64,000 nt of DNA from Tetrahymena elliotti 4EA (lineage: Eukaryota; Ciliophora; Oligohymenophorea; Hymenostomatida; Tetrahymenidae), in NCBI GenBank assembly GCA_000231825.2, contig JH720323.1:833825-897824 (forward strand), in the 5' to 3' direction. Both the position numbers and the translations under genes were made by a program. Under the pieces are notes generated by a model. That model ran no database searches and was not told the origin of the DNA. It worked only from the letters and a program-made list of their open reading frames with translations. This document shows, piece after piece, positions 38,000 through 48,656 of this stretch (position 1 is its first letter; the number at the start of each line of letters is the position of its first letter).

Positions 38000-40900
38000 T
38001 CAATTACTTTATTGGTTATTATAAGAAAGGTATGAATTGTCTATTGAATGGAAAAGATAATTAGGATTTCTATTTTATGATGAAGAACGAGAGTTTGGCC
38101 TAGATCCTGTTTAAATATTATCATGCTCAAAAAATATTAGTATAAATGTAATGTCATCGACAACACTATCATCATCTACTGTCCATCTTGCATGACTTTC
38201 TTTTAATAAATGATCACACGCTCCTTCTAAGTCATTATTCTCATAATAGGGTGTAATCATACTAATTATCTCTTCATTTTCAATAAATTCCCAAACACCA
38301 TCACTTGCTACAATCATAAACTTGTCATCTTTATCAATATCAAATTCAAATATCTCAGGTTCCCAAGTTACACCGACAGATGTTGCCAAATTGTCTCCAA
38401 TACTTCTTGACATTGCAAGCCCAGGAATATTCTCTGTCTTTAACCAAACTCTAAGGGGTCCTAAATGATTACCTTCTTAATCTCTGAAAGTATCAATACG
38501 CCCTCCACATTATATAATTCTCTCTGCTTCTGTTTAAAGATTTGGTTTATGATCTCTTGTGAGTGCACGAGGAACAAATTTAGGCACTGGACCACGCTAA
38601 TCAAGACGGCCTATTGTTGCTCTTGAATCACCAACATTTGCACTATACAATTTATTCCCTTAAATTAAAACAGATACTAAGGTTGTTCCTGAAAACATGC
38701 AATCAATCTCAGTTAATGACAATTTATGATTAGCAAATCCTATTGCATTATACAGAGCTGCTTTTGGATTGCTTTATAGTAACTACCAATCATTTTAGAG
38801 TAAAATAGGAAGTTATTATTTAATAAATTAAGAAACATGATGTCCATAAGTTCCATGACCATCACAGACTGCATAGAAATGTTGATTATTTTTATTTAAT
38901 AAGCTTTACTATATTATATATGAATCTTAATTAGTTTTATTTGGGTTAGAAGCAAGGACTCCTTGCTTAGTACGATAAGATAAATTTAACTTAAATGATG
39001 GTTTAATATAATCTAACATAGAATTATCTATAGTAGAAATATTAAGAGAGCGACGCATAGTATTTTCGTTTCTTTCCTTTGCATCCAAAATTAATTTATA
39101 GTTATCTAAACTAGAATGAGCTCCATTATGATTTTTTACATGTGTATTTTCGTTAGAAGAGCCTCTTCCATATTTTCCCTAAGAAGATTTTAATCTCCTT
39201 TAGTAAGAGTTATTATTATTATTATTGTTGTTGTTTTTATTTTAATTTTCAAAAGAATTTCTCTTTTAATTTAATAGATTTAATTGCGCGTTTTGAATAT
39301 TTTAATTAGGACGGGAGTTTTCTTTTGAATTTGAATTAGTAGAAAAAGAACCATCTTTATTTATTTACTCAATGGAGTTCTCCTACAAGTATTCCTACAT
39401 ATTTCTTGGTGGTTAGCTTAGTTGTTGCATTTATTATTGCTAAGCCTAAATTTTTTAAACATTATATCCAACACCATTAAGCTGTGGTTACTATTTAGAA
39501 ACCTTTTGTTGGTTTTAATATTCTTGAATTTCTGATTTATTCAATTACTTTTTTTATCCCTATTCGATTTGCTATTGTTAATTTTTTATTAACTGCTAAA
39601 TAAATGCTTTGCTAGATGCATTCTTTGAGGTAGAGGTATTCTTTGGTTAGCTACTTAAACTATTTGTATTAGTGCTAGGAGTAGCAATCTATATTCTAGT
39701 ATTTAGAATATTATTAGTGTTATTTCCATTATCAGTGGCATTCTTAGTTCCCATATTGAGGTAATTAGTAAATGTATAATTATGTTTTGAATTTTATCTG
39801 TTCTTCATGAGTATTTATTTTTAATTAGCATTCAAACCGGCACGCTATCCATTTCTAGAGTTTAATCCACTCTATCCATGAGGTATTTAAATTTGTATAT
39901 TGTTTAAGTTATTGATTTAAAGTCCATTGCTTTTAGGTGAAGTTGGTCTCTTTTATCTATTTTAACTGTTATTACTCATCCCATTTACATTAAGTTTTCT
40001 TAATACATTGTTTTCTCTTGGAGTTAATGAGCTCATTTTATTAGGAGTTAGGCTGCTTGCACCATTCCCATAACCAGCTTACTGTTCTTCAAGGCCTATT
40101 TATTAGTATGCATAGATGAATAAATAAAAAAGAAATAATAAACTAATATAGAAATTGAACTAGTAGTTATAATCAAAATGTAAGTTTGTATTAAATTACA
40201 TAGTAGTACTAATAAAAAAATTCTTTTGTTAAAATAATTAATCAATAAAAAAATTAAATTAAGTTATTTAATTAATTTTATTACCTCGAGTACCATTTCT
40301 ACTTGGGTTCAGTGAGTGAGATTTGGCATTTTAGGTATTTTACTAAACCATACCGTTAACATATAAACTTTGATTCTAATTACTTCCTGAGGGTGTAGGA
40401 TGGCTATTATCCATGGAACTTTAGGATTACCTCTATCCGTAAACGCTTTTCAATCTCTCTTGCTTATCATTATAATTGTTTGTACTGCTATAGCTTCTAA
40501 TGTGTCCTGCCTACTTTCTAACATCTCTATCAACGTTTATAGTATTATTTAAATAGTTGTTAAAAATAACATTTGATCCATTATTGCCATCTTACTCATA
40601 GCTAATTGTATTATTTTAATTGTTTATTTGGTATTAAGGAGATTGATTTAAAGAACCATTATGAGAGTTACCCCCTCTATTTATTAGACCATTATAACTC
40701 TTATTTACATTGCTTGTAGTTTGTCTTTTTTAGTTTACTCTTCTTTCTTTATATAAAACAGATAAAATTAAGAATAAAAATATCCAACAGCACTACAGCA
40801 GTAAATCTGCTTTAATAATTTATCAATAAATGATATAATAAGCTATTACCTTAAGGATTGGCATTATAATTTGCACTCTATTTGTATCTATTGCTAACTT

Positions 40901-41102
40901 GAGCATGATTCTATTGACTATTTTAATGACTATAACTATTATTTAGATTTATGCCTAAATAATTGTTGCCAAATGATTGTTGGTTAAAGCTATTATTTTA
41001 GTTGATGAAGTTATGATTCTACTAATTTTATTCGTTATGGACATCAAGAGATCTACTAACATTGTCTCTTATTCCACTGATATACTAACGATATGGCTTC
41101 AT
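38000..41102 (-). CDS. PP2C-type (PPM) protein phosphatase with long Asn/Gln-rich N-terminus
   Basis: The C-terminal part is a metal-dependent Ser/Thr phosphatase. Visible motifs are the metal-binding CDGHGTYGHHVS, NVGDSRATIG, the loop MSRSIGDNLATSVGV, FMIVASDGVWEFIENEEI and the final metal-binding DDITFILI. These carry the Asp and Gly residues of active PP2C enzymes. About 38 residues of Ser/Asn-rich tail follow, up to TGA 38000-38002. The start ATG at 41100-41102 gives MKPYRQYISGIRDNVSRSLD. About 500-600 residues before the catalytic domain are dominated by Asn, Gln, Ser and Tyr, encoded largely by AAT and TAA/TAG. Introns are visible near 40.12-40.28 kb and 40.75-40.85 kb. Low-complexity regions of this kind often drive condensation or scaffolding; that role here is inference. 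Substrate unknown. Confidence 0.88.
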
Positions 41103-43153
41103 TTATCTTAATGCAAAAAGTAATATTTATGATTTTATACAGTATCTCTTTCAATCTAAAAAATTACTTATTATTTATTAATGCTATATATTGTCTAATT
41201 TCTAATCTTATTATTTTTTACAGATACAAACAACCAGACTTGATTATAAATCACTTTTGATTAATCTTTAAATGGTTATTGCAAGCAAAATACCAAATAC
41301 CCAATCATTTGTCTTTAACTTCGTTAACTTTATCATAATTTTTCTTCAAATTTAATTATTAATTGTATTTGATGGTTTCTCTTTTTAGTTGCCTTACGTT
41401 CAGAATTTCATTTATTTCAAATAATGTAATTAAAGGAAATTAATTTTTGAACATATTTTTACATGAATAAGAATGTAAAAAGGATATTCATTTTCTTAAC
41501 TACTTTAGTATTAAATATAAGCCATAAATTGTAATCTTTTTTAATTACACAATTAATTTGATCAAAAGTTTTCATCAACTTTTTTTTAGAATTTTAACAA
41601 ATTATAATTTCGCCTCATTTTATTTTCAGAAACTAGAAACTGTTTTTAAATATTAATATATATTTTTTTAGCTAAGACCCCACTTATTTATTCAGAAAAA
41701 TAAATAAAAAATCCAAAAATAATTAATTTTAAAATATTCTTGAAAACTAAAATTTTTAACATAATACTTTATTTTTAAATATTTATTTTATGAAAAATAA
41801 AATAGATACATAAAGGCTTTTTTACATCAATAAAAAATAGTTTAAAAATATAAAAACTTGAATGTTTAATGTAGCTATTAATATTTAATATCAAAATATT
41901 TAGTTTGGTTTTAGTTTTTAATTTTATTTTGTTTTGTAGTTTTGCTTCAAATATTTAATTAATAATTTGTTTTCTTTCTTTCTATTGTTTTCTTTTTCTT
42001 TTTATTTGTTAATTTCTTTTTTAAATTCTTTTATAAAAATATCTTTTTATTTAAATCAAAATCTTCTTTTTATTAATCGCTCAAGTGCAGGACATCTTCT
42101 TCTCAACTAATATTTGTTTTTAAAAAAATACTTTTTATACATTTTAAATGCTAAGAGAGAATACATACTAACTGTATGATTTTTTTGTTTGTTTTTTAAA
42201 TATGTTTTGACAATCTGATCAACTTTTTTCTGACGATAAAAGCTTAAACGCGCATAAAGCAGAAAGAGATTTTAATATTTATGTTAAAAAATTATATTAA
42301 ATATCATTTATCTTCTAATCTAGTTGTGGAATAAAAACTTGAGTGATAAAAAACTTTCTAGTATGGAATGACACCTTCACTAGATTATCTAGAAAAGCGA
42401 TATTTAACATTTTCAGGTATTGGATGATTATTTTTCCAAAATTGGTATTATTAAAAACTTCCTGGTTAGAAAACCTTCTTTCTTTTTTGCTTTTTAATTT
42501 TTTCTTCTAATTAATTTTCTTCTTTTCTTTTAAATTATTTAATTTTGAAAATCTTTTCTAAAATTTATTTGATTTGGGAAAGTTAAAGAGATAATTTATT
42601 TTCATAAAATCAAACTCTCTTGACAATCTTTAAATCCCAAGATATTATTTTTCTTTATATTATAATTATTATTCAAGTGATTGAATACATTTTTATAAGA
42701 AAAATATAGAAAGTATTTATTGAATAAATTAATAAATTACTGTAAAATAAATAAAATATAACATTTGTTAGCATGATGTAAACATTAGATATAAAGTAAT
42801 GAATACTTCTGATAACTAAATATATGAAATAATTTGAAAATCCATTAAAATATTTTTGATCTTCCCTTTTTATATTTTATTATTTCATTCTCGATTAGGG
42901 AAAAATAAGAGATTTTGTGATTTTAAAAATAAGCAAATGAGTACTCCTACTAAAAAGTAGACTATCATCATTAAAGAATTGAGATTTCCTTTTATTTTAA
43001 ATTATTACTAAAGTTAGCTAAATAAAAAATTTACTTTTTGTATTTTTTGTTTGATCTAAAACTTCTTTTTGCTTTTACTCATAAAATTATATTTCTTTTT
43101 CTATTTTAACCTTTTTATTAAAAAAAAACTTTTACATAAAAAAGTATACTAAT
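41103..43153. other. Gene-poor AT-rich region
   Basis: About 2 kb lies upstream of the phosphatase gene and downstream of the MSP-domain gene. It has long T runs and a slightly more mixed patch at about 42.2-42.5 kb. No ORF has protein-like composition, and no RNA gene is recognised. Confidence 0.55.
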
Positions 43154-44151
43154 TCAAAACAATTTCTCTTTTACTTGAATGGCTTATTATTCTTCTAATT
43201 TTTATTTCAAAATGCTATACTTATATTCCATATCTGTTGCTTATCTACCATAATATTCCTTTTTAGAAGGCAATTAAATAGGTTGACTTATTAACTCATT
43301 TTATCTTTATTCTACTCCTTCTTAAGTTAAATCTTACTAATTCTAAAATTAAGAGCTATTTCTGGCACTCTCTATCTATGTATATTGAAGATTATAAAAA
43401 TAGATTTGACGTCATTTAATAAATATGCCTTACTTAATCATTAACTTCAGCAACTTCTTAAATTTAAGACATGTCTAATTTATCAATTTAGGCTATGTGA
43501 AAATCCAATACTTTCTTCTGCAATTTATTTACATTATCACCTTTAAATAAACTATCAATTTAGCTAGTATCTGAAGATTTCTATAATAAAAGCATATTAT
43601 GTTAACTAGAACTAAATAAATGAAAAGGTACTTCTAAAAGAGTAGATTAGATTTAAAAATCTTAGTCTTCAAGAATGTAAGCCAAAACTTGAATTTTATG
43701 TTGGTTGAAATTAGATTTTAAAGCCTTTTATGTTTAAAATATAATTTTGATTTCACTAACTACTTCTATTATTTGATTTTAATTACGTTAATATGCATTT
43801 AGACATTTAATAACACTTTTTCATTTGGTTTCAGAATAGCACAAGAAGGTTTAACACAGTAAAATGCAGGAAAATTACATTTGATCTATTTATTTAGTTT
43901 ATTTATATAATCCTTATTAAATGCTTTTATGTTTTATAAATACCTTAAAAGCGACACCTGTTTGATTCCTATTTTTTATTTCTATCTTTCCTGAATATGA
44001 TTTTCCATTCTAATCATTGACAAGGTCAACCCTTTTTTCCTTAATTTCTAAAGCTGCAATTTTCTAAGATCTATTTCAAATAATTTTTTTTGAACAAAAG
44101 CTGAAATGAGGTATTTAAAATTAGTAATTACAACTTATTATACAAACTCAT
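43154..44151 (-). CDS. MSP-domain protein, VAP-like
   Basis: The N-terminal 120 residues match the major-sperm-protein domain of VAP proteins. Seen are KIEIKNRNQTGVAFK, then IKCNFPAFYCVKPSCAILKP, then NEKVLLNVQMHIN, a run of beta strands with the typical YCVxPxxxIxxP pattern. The start MSLYNK at 44151 joins through a 61-base intron (44071-44131). Further introns near 43.94, 43.75 and 43.43 kb keep the frame exactly. The C-terminal half is polar, ending in a coiled-coil-like EYKYSILKQKLEEQQAIQ, with TGA at 43154-43156. Total is about 250 residues. VAPs tether ER to other membranes by binding FFAT motifs. This copy lacks the usual C-terminal membrane anchor, so it may act as a soluble or flagellar MSP protein. 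Family call is good; function is inferred. Confidence 0.8.
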
Positions 44152-46700
44152 TATTTTTTTGTTGAATATCACTTAAAACTATTGTGAAAAAAGTAGATTC
44201 TGATAAAATTTTTGCTGAAAATTTTTTACAATTATTAATCAATCAAATAAATACAAATATCTATTTTGTTTGATAATGAACTATCATCATTCATGAGCTA
44301 AATTATCCATAAATAATAAAAGAAAAAAGTTAACTAAAATCAAACTGAATATCTCTTAAATTTTCTAATTACAAACAAAAGATGTAATAACTATTCCATC
44401 ATTTTAATTTATCAACTTATTCAAAATTTAATTGAATTTTCTTAATATATTACTATTTAGTAATAAATTGTCAAATTGTCTTATCTTTATATTTATATGT
44501 CAGCTTCAAAATATTAGAATATGTTACAAATAAATATTTCTATTTTTTTAAACTTACTAATCCTTAATTTTAATCAAATTTTAGTTTGGCAAGTTAAACA
44601 TGCAAAAAATAAAATTTTTGAAATAGAATTTAAAAAATAAAATTTGTAAAAATTATGAAGTAATTAATGTTTTATGTAGTATTTATTTTCATTTTAGTTT
44701 TATTTTTGTTTATTTTATTATTTTTTATTTGATTTATCTAATTTATTTATTTTTATCTAATTATTTTTATTATATTTGATTAAATTTTATTCTTTTATTC
44801 TTTTATTAATTTATTTATTTTTAAATTTAATTCTTTTATTATTTTCTTTTTTTCCTCTTTTGCTCAACAAGTATCACTCAATGCTCCTATGTCTCAAAAA
44901 TGCTCAATCTAATATATTTTAAACAATACTTTAAAAAATTTAATTGGGTCAGAGGGTCACGAGGGCTGGATAGGGTTGAAATATTCCAGTTTTTTATTGG
45001 TTTACTTTAGGATTCGTGGCTTTAGGATTAATGAATTACTTATAAATTATGAATAATATAGAAGATCTATATTTATTTGGGATTAAAAAATTTGATTTAT
45101 AAGTACTTAAAAACTCAATTTTAGTTAAAACTATTTTCTTTTTTGAATATAATTTTAACAAACATGATCAATTCAACAAGGCCAAAGGAATTAGAATTCT
45201 GAAAAAAATTTTTAGTTTAAAGACAATCAATCAATCATGATATATTTTTCTAATTTCTTCTTTCTCCTCGAACTGATGAAAATTTATTTGTAAATGAAAA
45301 TTAAATATTATTTGCTTTTAAAAAGGAAATTAAAAAACAAATTTCTTAAAAGAAAAATAAAAGTTTTCGAAAATATAAAAACAAAGTATTTTTGTAAATT
45401 TATTAAAACAAAGAAAGGAAGATTGAATAAAAAATTTTTATTTTCACTAAAAATCCTTCTCTCTGTCATTTGTTTTTAACATTCCCTAAAGATTTAATTA
45501 AGAGAATAAAATATGTATTCATAGATAAAATCTATTTTATTAAGTTTAGGTTTACTTTTCCAAATCAAATAAAATGAAGTAAAGTAAAATAAAATAACAA
45601 AATAAAAATAATATAGATTTATTTTTTTAAAATAAATTTTATCTTGATTTGAGTATTACACAAATTTTTATTTAAAAAAAATAAAACATTTCGATAAATA
45701 CTAAGAAAATAAAGTTTTATTAAAATTTAAAATTAGTTATTGCTTTAATTTTTTTAAAAGCTAATTAAAAAATATTTAATTTTCTTTTATTATTATATTT
45801 GAATTTATTTTTTATGAGAAATACTCTCTAAATTAAATTATTTTCTTTAATTTATCAAGTGCTTTTATTTTCAAATATTTTTAAGAAAATAATAAAATTT
45901 AAATATTTTTCTTTATTGTTTATTAAAATTTACTTAATCTATTTAATCTTTCTAAACTATAAAAAGCAATAGAATCAGAGATTTGATAATTCAAAAAAAA
46001 GAAAGAAATTTTGAATTTTATTTTTCTAACCTTAGATTATTCTCTTCAATAAGAGCGTATGTATTTGAAATGATGAATTATCATCAAATTAATTAAATTT
46101 ATTTATGAAATATTGTTTATTAAAAATTTGTGAAATAATAGCTTGCATAAAAGTAATATAAAATATTTTAAAAGTCAAATAAATAAACATTGTTTTTTAA
46201 TTAGTATTGCCAAAATAATTCTTTATGAATAAAATAAATTTTCTTGTTTTTTTTAACTCTTAGAAGGAAATTTTAAAAATTAAGAGTAGAATATTTTTGG
46301 AAATTGTATTAAAGTTAGTATGACTATTATTAATAAATTAGGAATTTTTTTATTTAAAAAATTAGAAACAAATAGGATGAATAATTATTTTAAAAATGAA
46401 GATTAAATCAAAATTATATCTTTTATTAAATGAACGATATAGATTATCATCTAAAAAAAATTCCAAATGAAGAAAAATAAAGTATAACTTTTCTTTCTTT
46501 ATTTTCTATAATTTTATATTATTTTATTTTAATATTTTAGGTTTTATCTCATATTTGAATTATTTTTATTTTGTGGACGTGTATTAAGTTGTATTTATTT
46601 ATGAGTTTAATGTTAATATATTTATTTTATTTATTTATATAGTTTTATTTATATTATTTGTTTTATTTATTTATTTCATTTTATTTTTTGTTTTTTTAAT
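44152..46700. other. Long AT-rich region with one GC-richer patch
   Basis: Mostly A/T runs without coding signal. At 44938-44995 a patch of clearly higher GC contains gggtcagagggtcacgaggg. Just before it, 44868-44915, the word atgctc or a near copy repeats several times. A Lys-rich stretch open in the plus direction at 45294-45479 looks like chance in A-rich DNA. Confidence 0.5.
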
Positions 46701-46712
46701 TGTTTTAAGATT

Positions 46713-46768
46713 AGGGCTGATTTTATTTTTTAAAAAGAGAAGGGCTGATTATTTTTTAAAATATTTTT
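46713..46768. repeat. Imperfect tandem duplication, about 28-base unit
   Basis: The word agggctgatt, followed by a T-rich stretch and taaaa, occurs at 46713 and again at 46741. The second copy lacks a few T. GC content of the unit start stands out against the surroundings. Confidence 0.7.
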
Positions 46769-46789
46769 TAATAGTATCTTATTTTAATC

Positions 46790-46910
46790 TTTAAAATATT
46801 TTATCTTAGTCTTAGCAATTCTTAAATCTTATTTTTAATCTTAGTCTTAGTTTTTAGCTTTTAATCTTTAATCTTATATTTTACATCTTAATCTCTTAGT
46901 CTTTAGATCC
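46790..46910. repeat. Simple repeat of tcttaatcttag-like units
   Basis: The words tctta, atctt and tcttag recur about ten times in 120 bases (tcttagtcttagcaattctt and similar). The spacing is irregular, so this is degenerate microsatellite-like DNA. Confidence 0.65.
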
Positions 46911-46914
46911 TATT

Positions 46915-47640
46915 GGGAAGAAGAGTTTTAAATAAAATTTTAGAAAAAATAAATAGGAAAAAGATGAACCTGGGGATGAAAGCATTACAATAGGTTTAAA
47001 ATAATCCGAATATTTAATACTTAGAGCGATTTACTTTGAGCTACGAGATCTACTTGATTTATTTTTTTTTCTGGCAATACATTTTTAACCGAAATGTATA
47101 ATCTCTTTTCATTAAGAAGGCGATGAGCATTTACGAAAGCTTATTAGGCTTTCTGTGATGATAAAGGGAGTTAAAAACTTAGTTAGGATCATCACATGTA
47201 ATACCCCCTAAAATGAAATACCTTGTAAAAACTTTTTGGAAGGAAGGAATTTTGGATGGTTTAAAAATTTAATCTTTGGATCTCGCTCTCAATGTGATAA
47301 AAAGCAATAAGTATGTCTATGATCTTCATCCTTAAACCTCTCATAAAGTCACCTTGTCCAGGTTACGTGGCTTACGATATGCTAAGCTTCTGAGTTTATG
47401 TTTTAGCACTAGCATTTTCCAGTTCAAAAACTTCTCCCTGAATAAAAAGCTAAGCTAAACTTGGTGGATTTAGCTCGGGATTGCTTTATGAAAAACTTTT
47501 GGTTATAGGGAGTAAAAGCACTTCCAATAGATCCCCTGTATTGGAAATAATTTGTGCTTTTAATTAATTATAAGATATTAGGTATTTACTTTTCAGTATT
47601 TATTTCAAATTTAATTTTCTAAAAAAATCAGTTAAAATTT
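46915..47640 (-). pseudogene. GC-richer coding-like island, possible decayed or foreign gene
   Basis: GC rises to about 35-43% here, well above the flanks. On the minus strand one frame is open from about 47640 to the TGA at 47194-47196, with protein-like content such as NTGDLLEVLLLPITKSFS and GEVFELENASAKTQTQKLSI. The same frame resumes after two adjacent TGA codons with AFVNAHRLLNEKRLYISVKN. A GT-AG intron starting at AAG/GTATTT near 47.23 kb and ending CACAG would remove the stops and keep the frame. Parts of a second minus frame and of the plus strand are also open, so the coding strand is not certain. No start codon or family is recognised. It could be a pseudogene, a remnant of a mobile element, or a non-coding RNA gene. 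Confidence 0.35.
47522..47546. other. Perfect 8-bp inverted repeat
   Basis: ttccaata and tattggaa flank a 9-base loop gatcccctg. It sits inside the GC-richer island. A short RNA hairpin is possible if the region is transcribed. Confidence 0.6.
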
Positions 47641-47649
47641 TCTTGATAA

Positions 47650-48656
47650 AAATTAATAAGTTTAAAATTCATAAAAATAAAATCTATTCTTTTTCTCAAA
47701 TGGTTTTTTAACATTTCATAAAAAAAAATTTTATTATGAAAATTTAATTAAACTTTAATCCAATAGATGCTATCTAAAAATTATTTGAAATAAAAATTTA
47801 TAATAACACTCATGCACTACCAAATTTTAATTGAGTTATAAACTATTTTCTTGAATAAATATTTTCTGAAATAAATAAAATTATTTATCTCAAATAATAG
47901 TATTAATAATAAGTTTAGAACAAACAAAATAATTATTTCCTAAATTAAAAAATAATAAAATGGTTTTTCGCTTCTTTGCTTTAGATAAATAAATACAGAA
48001 AATAACGAAAAATTATTCACTAATTTCATATAATTTATTTCATGCAAATAATAAATATTCATATCTGTAAAAGATAAAGATTGAAATAGCTTTGTTAATT
48101 GTATTTTAGAAATGAATGAAAATTTTTAAAATATTTAATAAAATGAATTTCAAATTTCAAAAAATACTTTTTAGGAAATACCTAATAAGTATTTATTTTT
48201 TTGACAATTCGAAGTTAGCTTCATAATTAGAGGGCTCAACTGCTAAGGTGAACTAATTAATATTTTTAGGATTTTTAGAATCTTTATATTTGTAAGCATT
48301 GATTGAGAAAAAGATTAGTTTATTGTTAAATAGATTAGATAAATGAATGAAAACTATTTGATTTGGTTTAGATCGTTTCAAAAATTTTAAGATTTAAAGA
48401 ATTATAAAGAATATTTTATTGTTTTCATTTTTTTATAAAATTATATTTTTACAACAATTTTTTTATTTTAAGATGATTATTATGAAACTTAACATATTTA
48501 AATACAGCTTAAACAATATAATTCCCTGGTTTCCACTAATTATAAAAACTATATAAATATTAATAAGAATTGTCTTTATTATTAAATAACCTTTTGATCG
48601 TTTGTCAAGTTTATTAAAGTTATAAATTATTAGTAGAAAGAACTGAGTTTTAGAAA
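47650..48656. other. AT-rich intergenic region
   Basis: About 1 kb upstream of the next plus-strand gene. No convincing ORF or RNA gene is seen; it presumably holds the promoter. Confidence 0.55.

Noticed and set aside
45294..45479. Plus-strand Lys-rich ORF of 61 codons
   Set aside because: It lies in A-rich DNA, consists mostly of Lys, Phe, Leu and Ile, has no context of exons, and looks like chance.
47150..47165. Box C-like gtgatga suggesting a C/D snoRNA
   Set aside because: A CTGA box is about 230 bases away, there is no terminal stem, and TGATGA is expected by chance in such DNA.
47050..47500. Plus-strand reading of the GC-richer island as a gene
   Set aside because: It is open for about 120 codons but interrupted by two adjacent TGA without a good intron, while the minus strand offers a frame-keeping intron. 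The strand is not fully settled.
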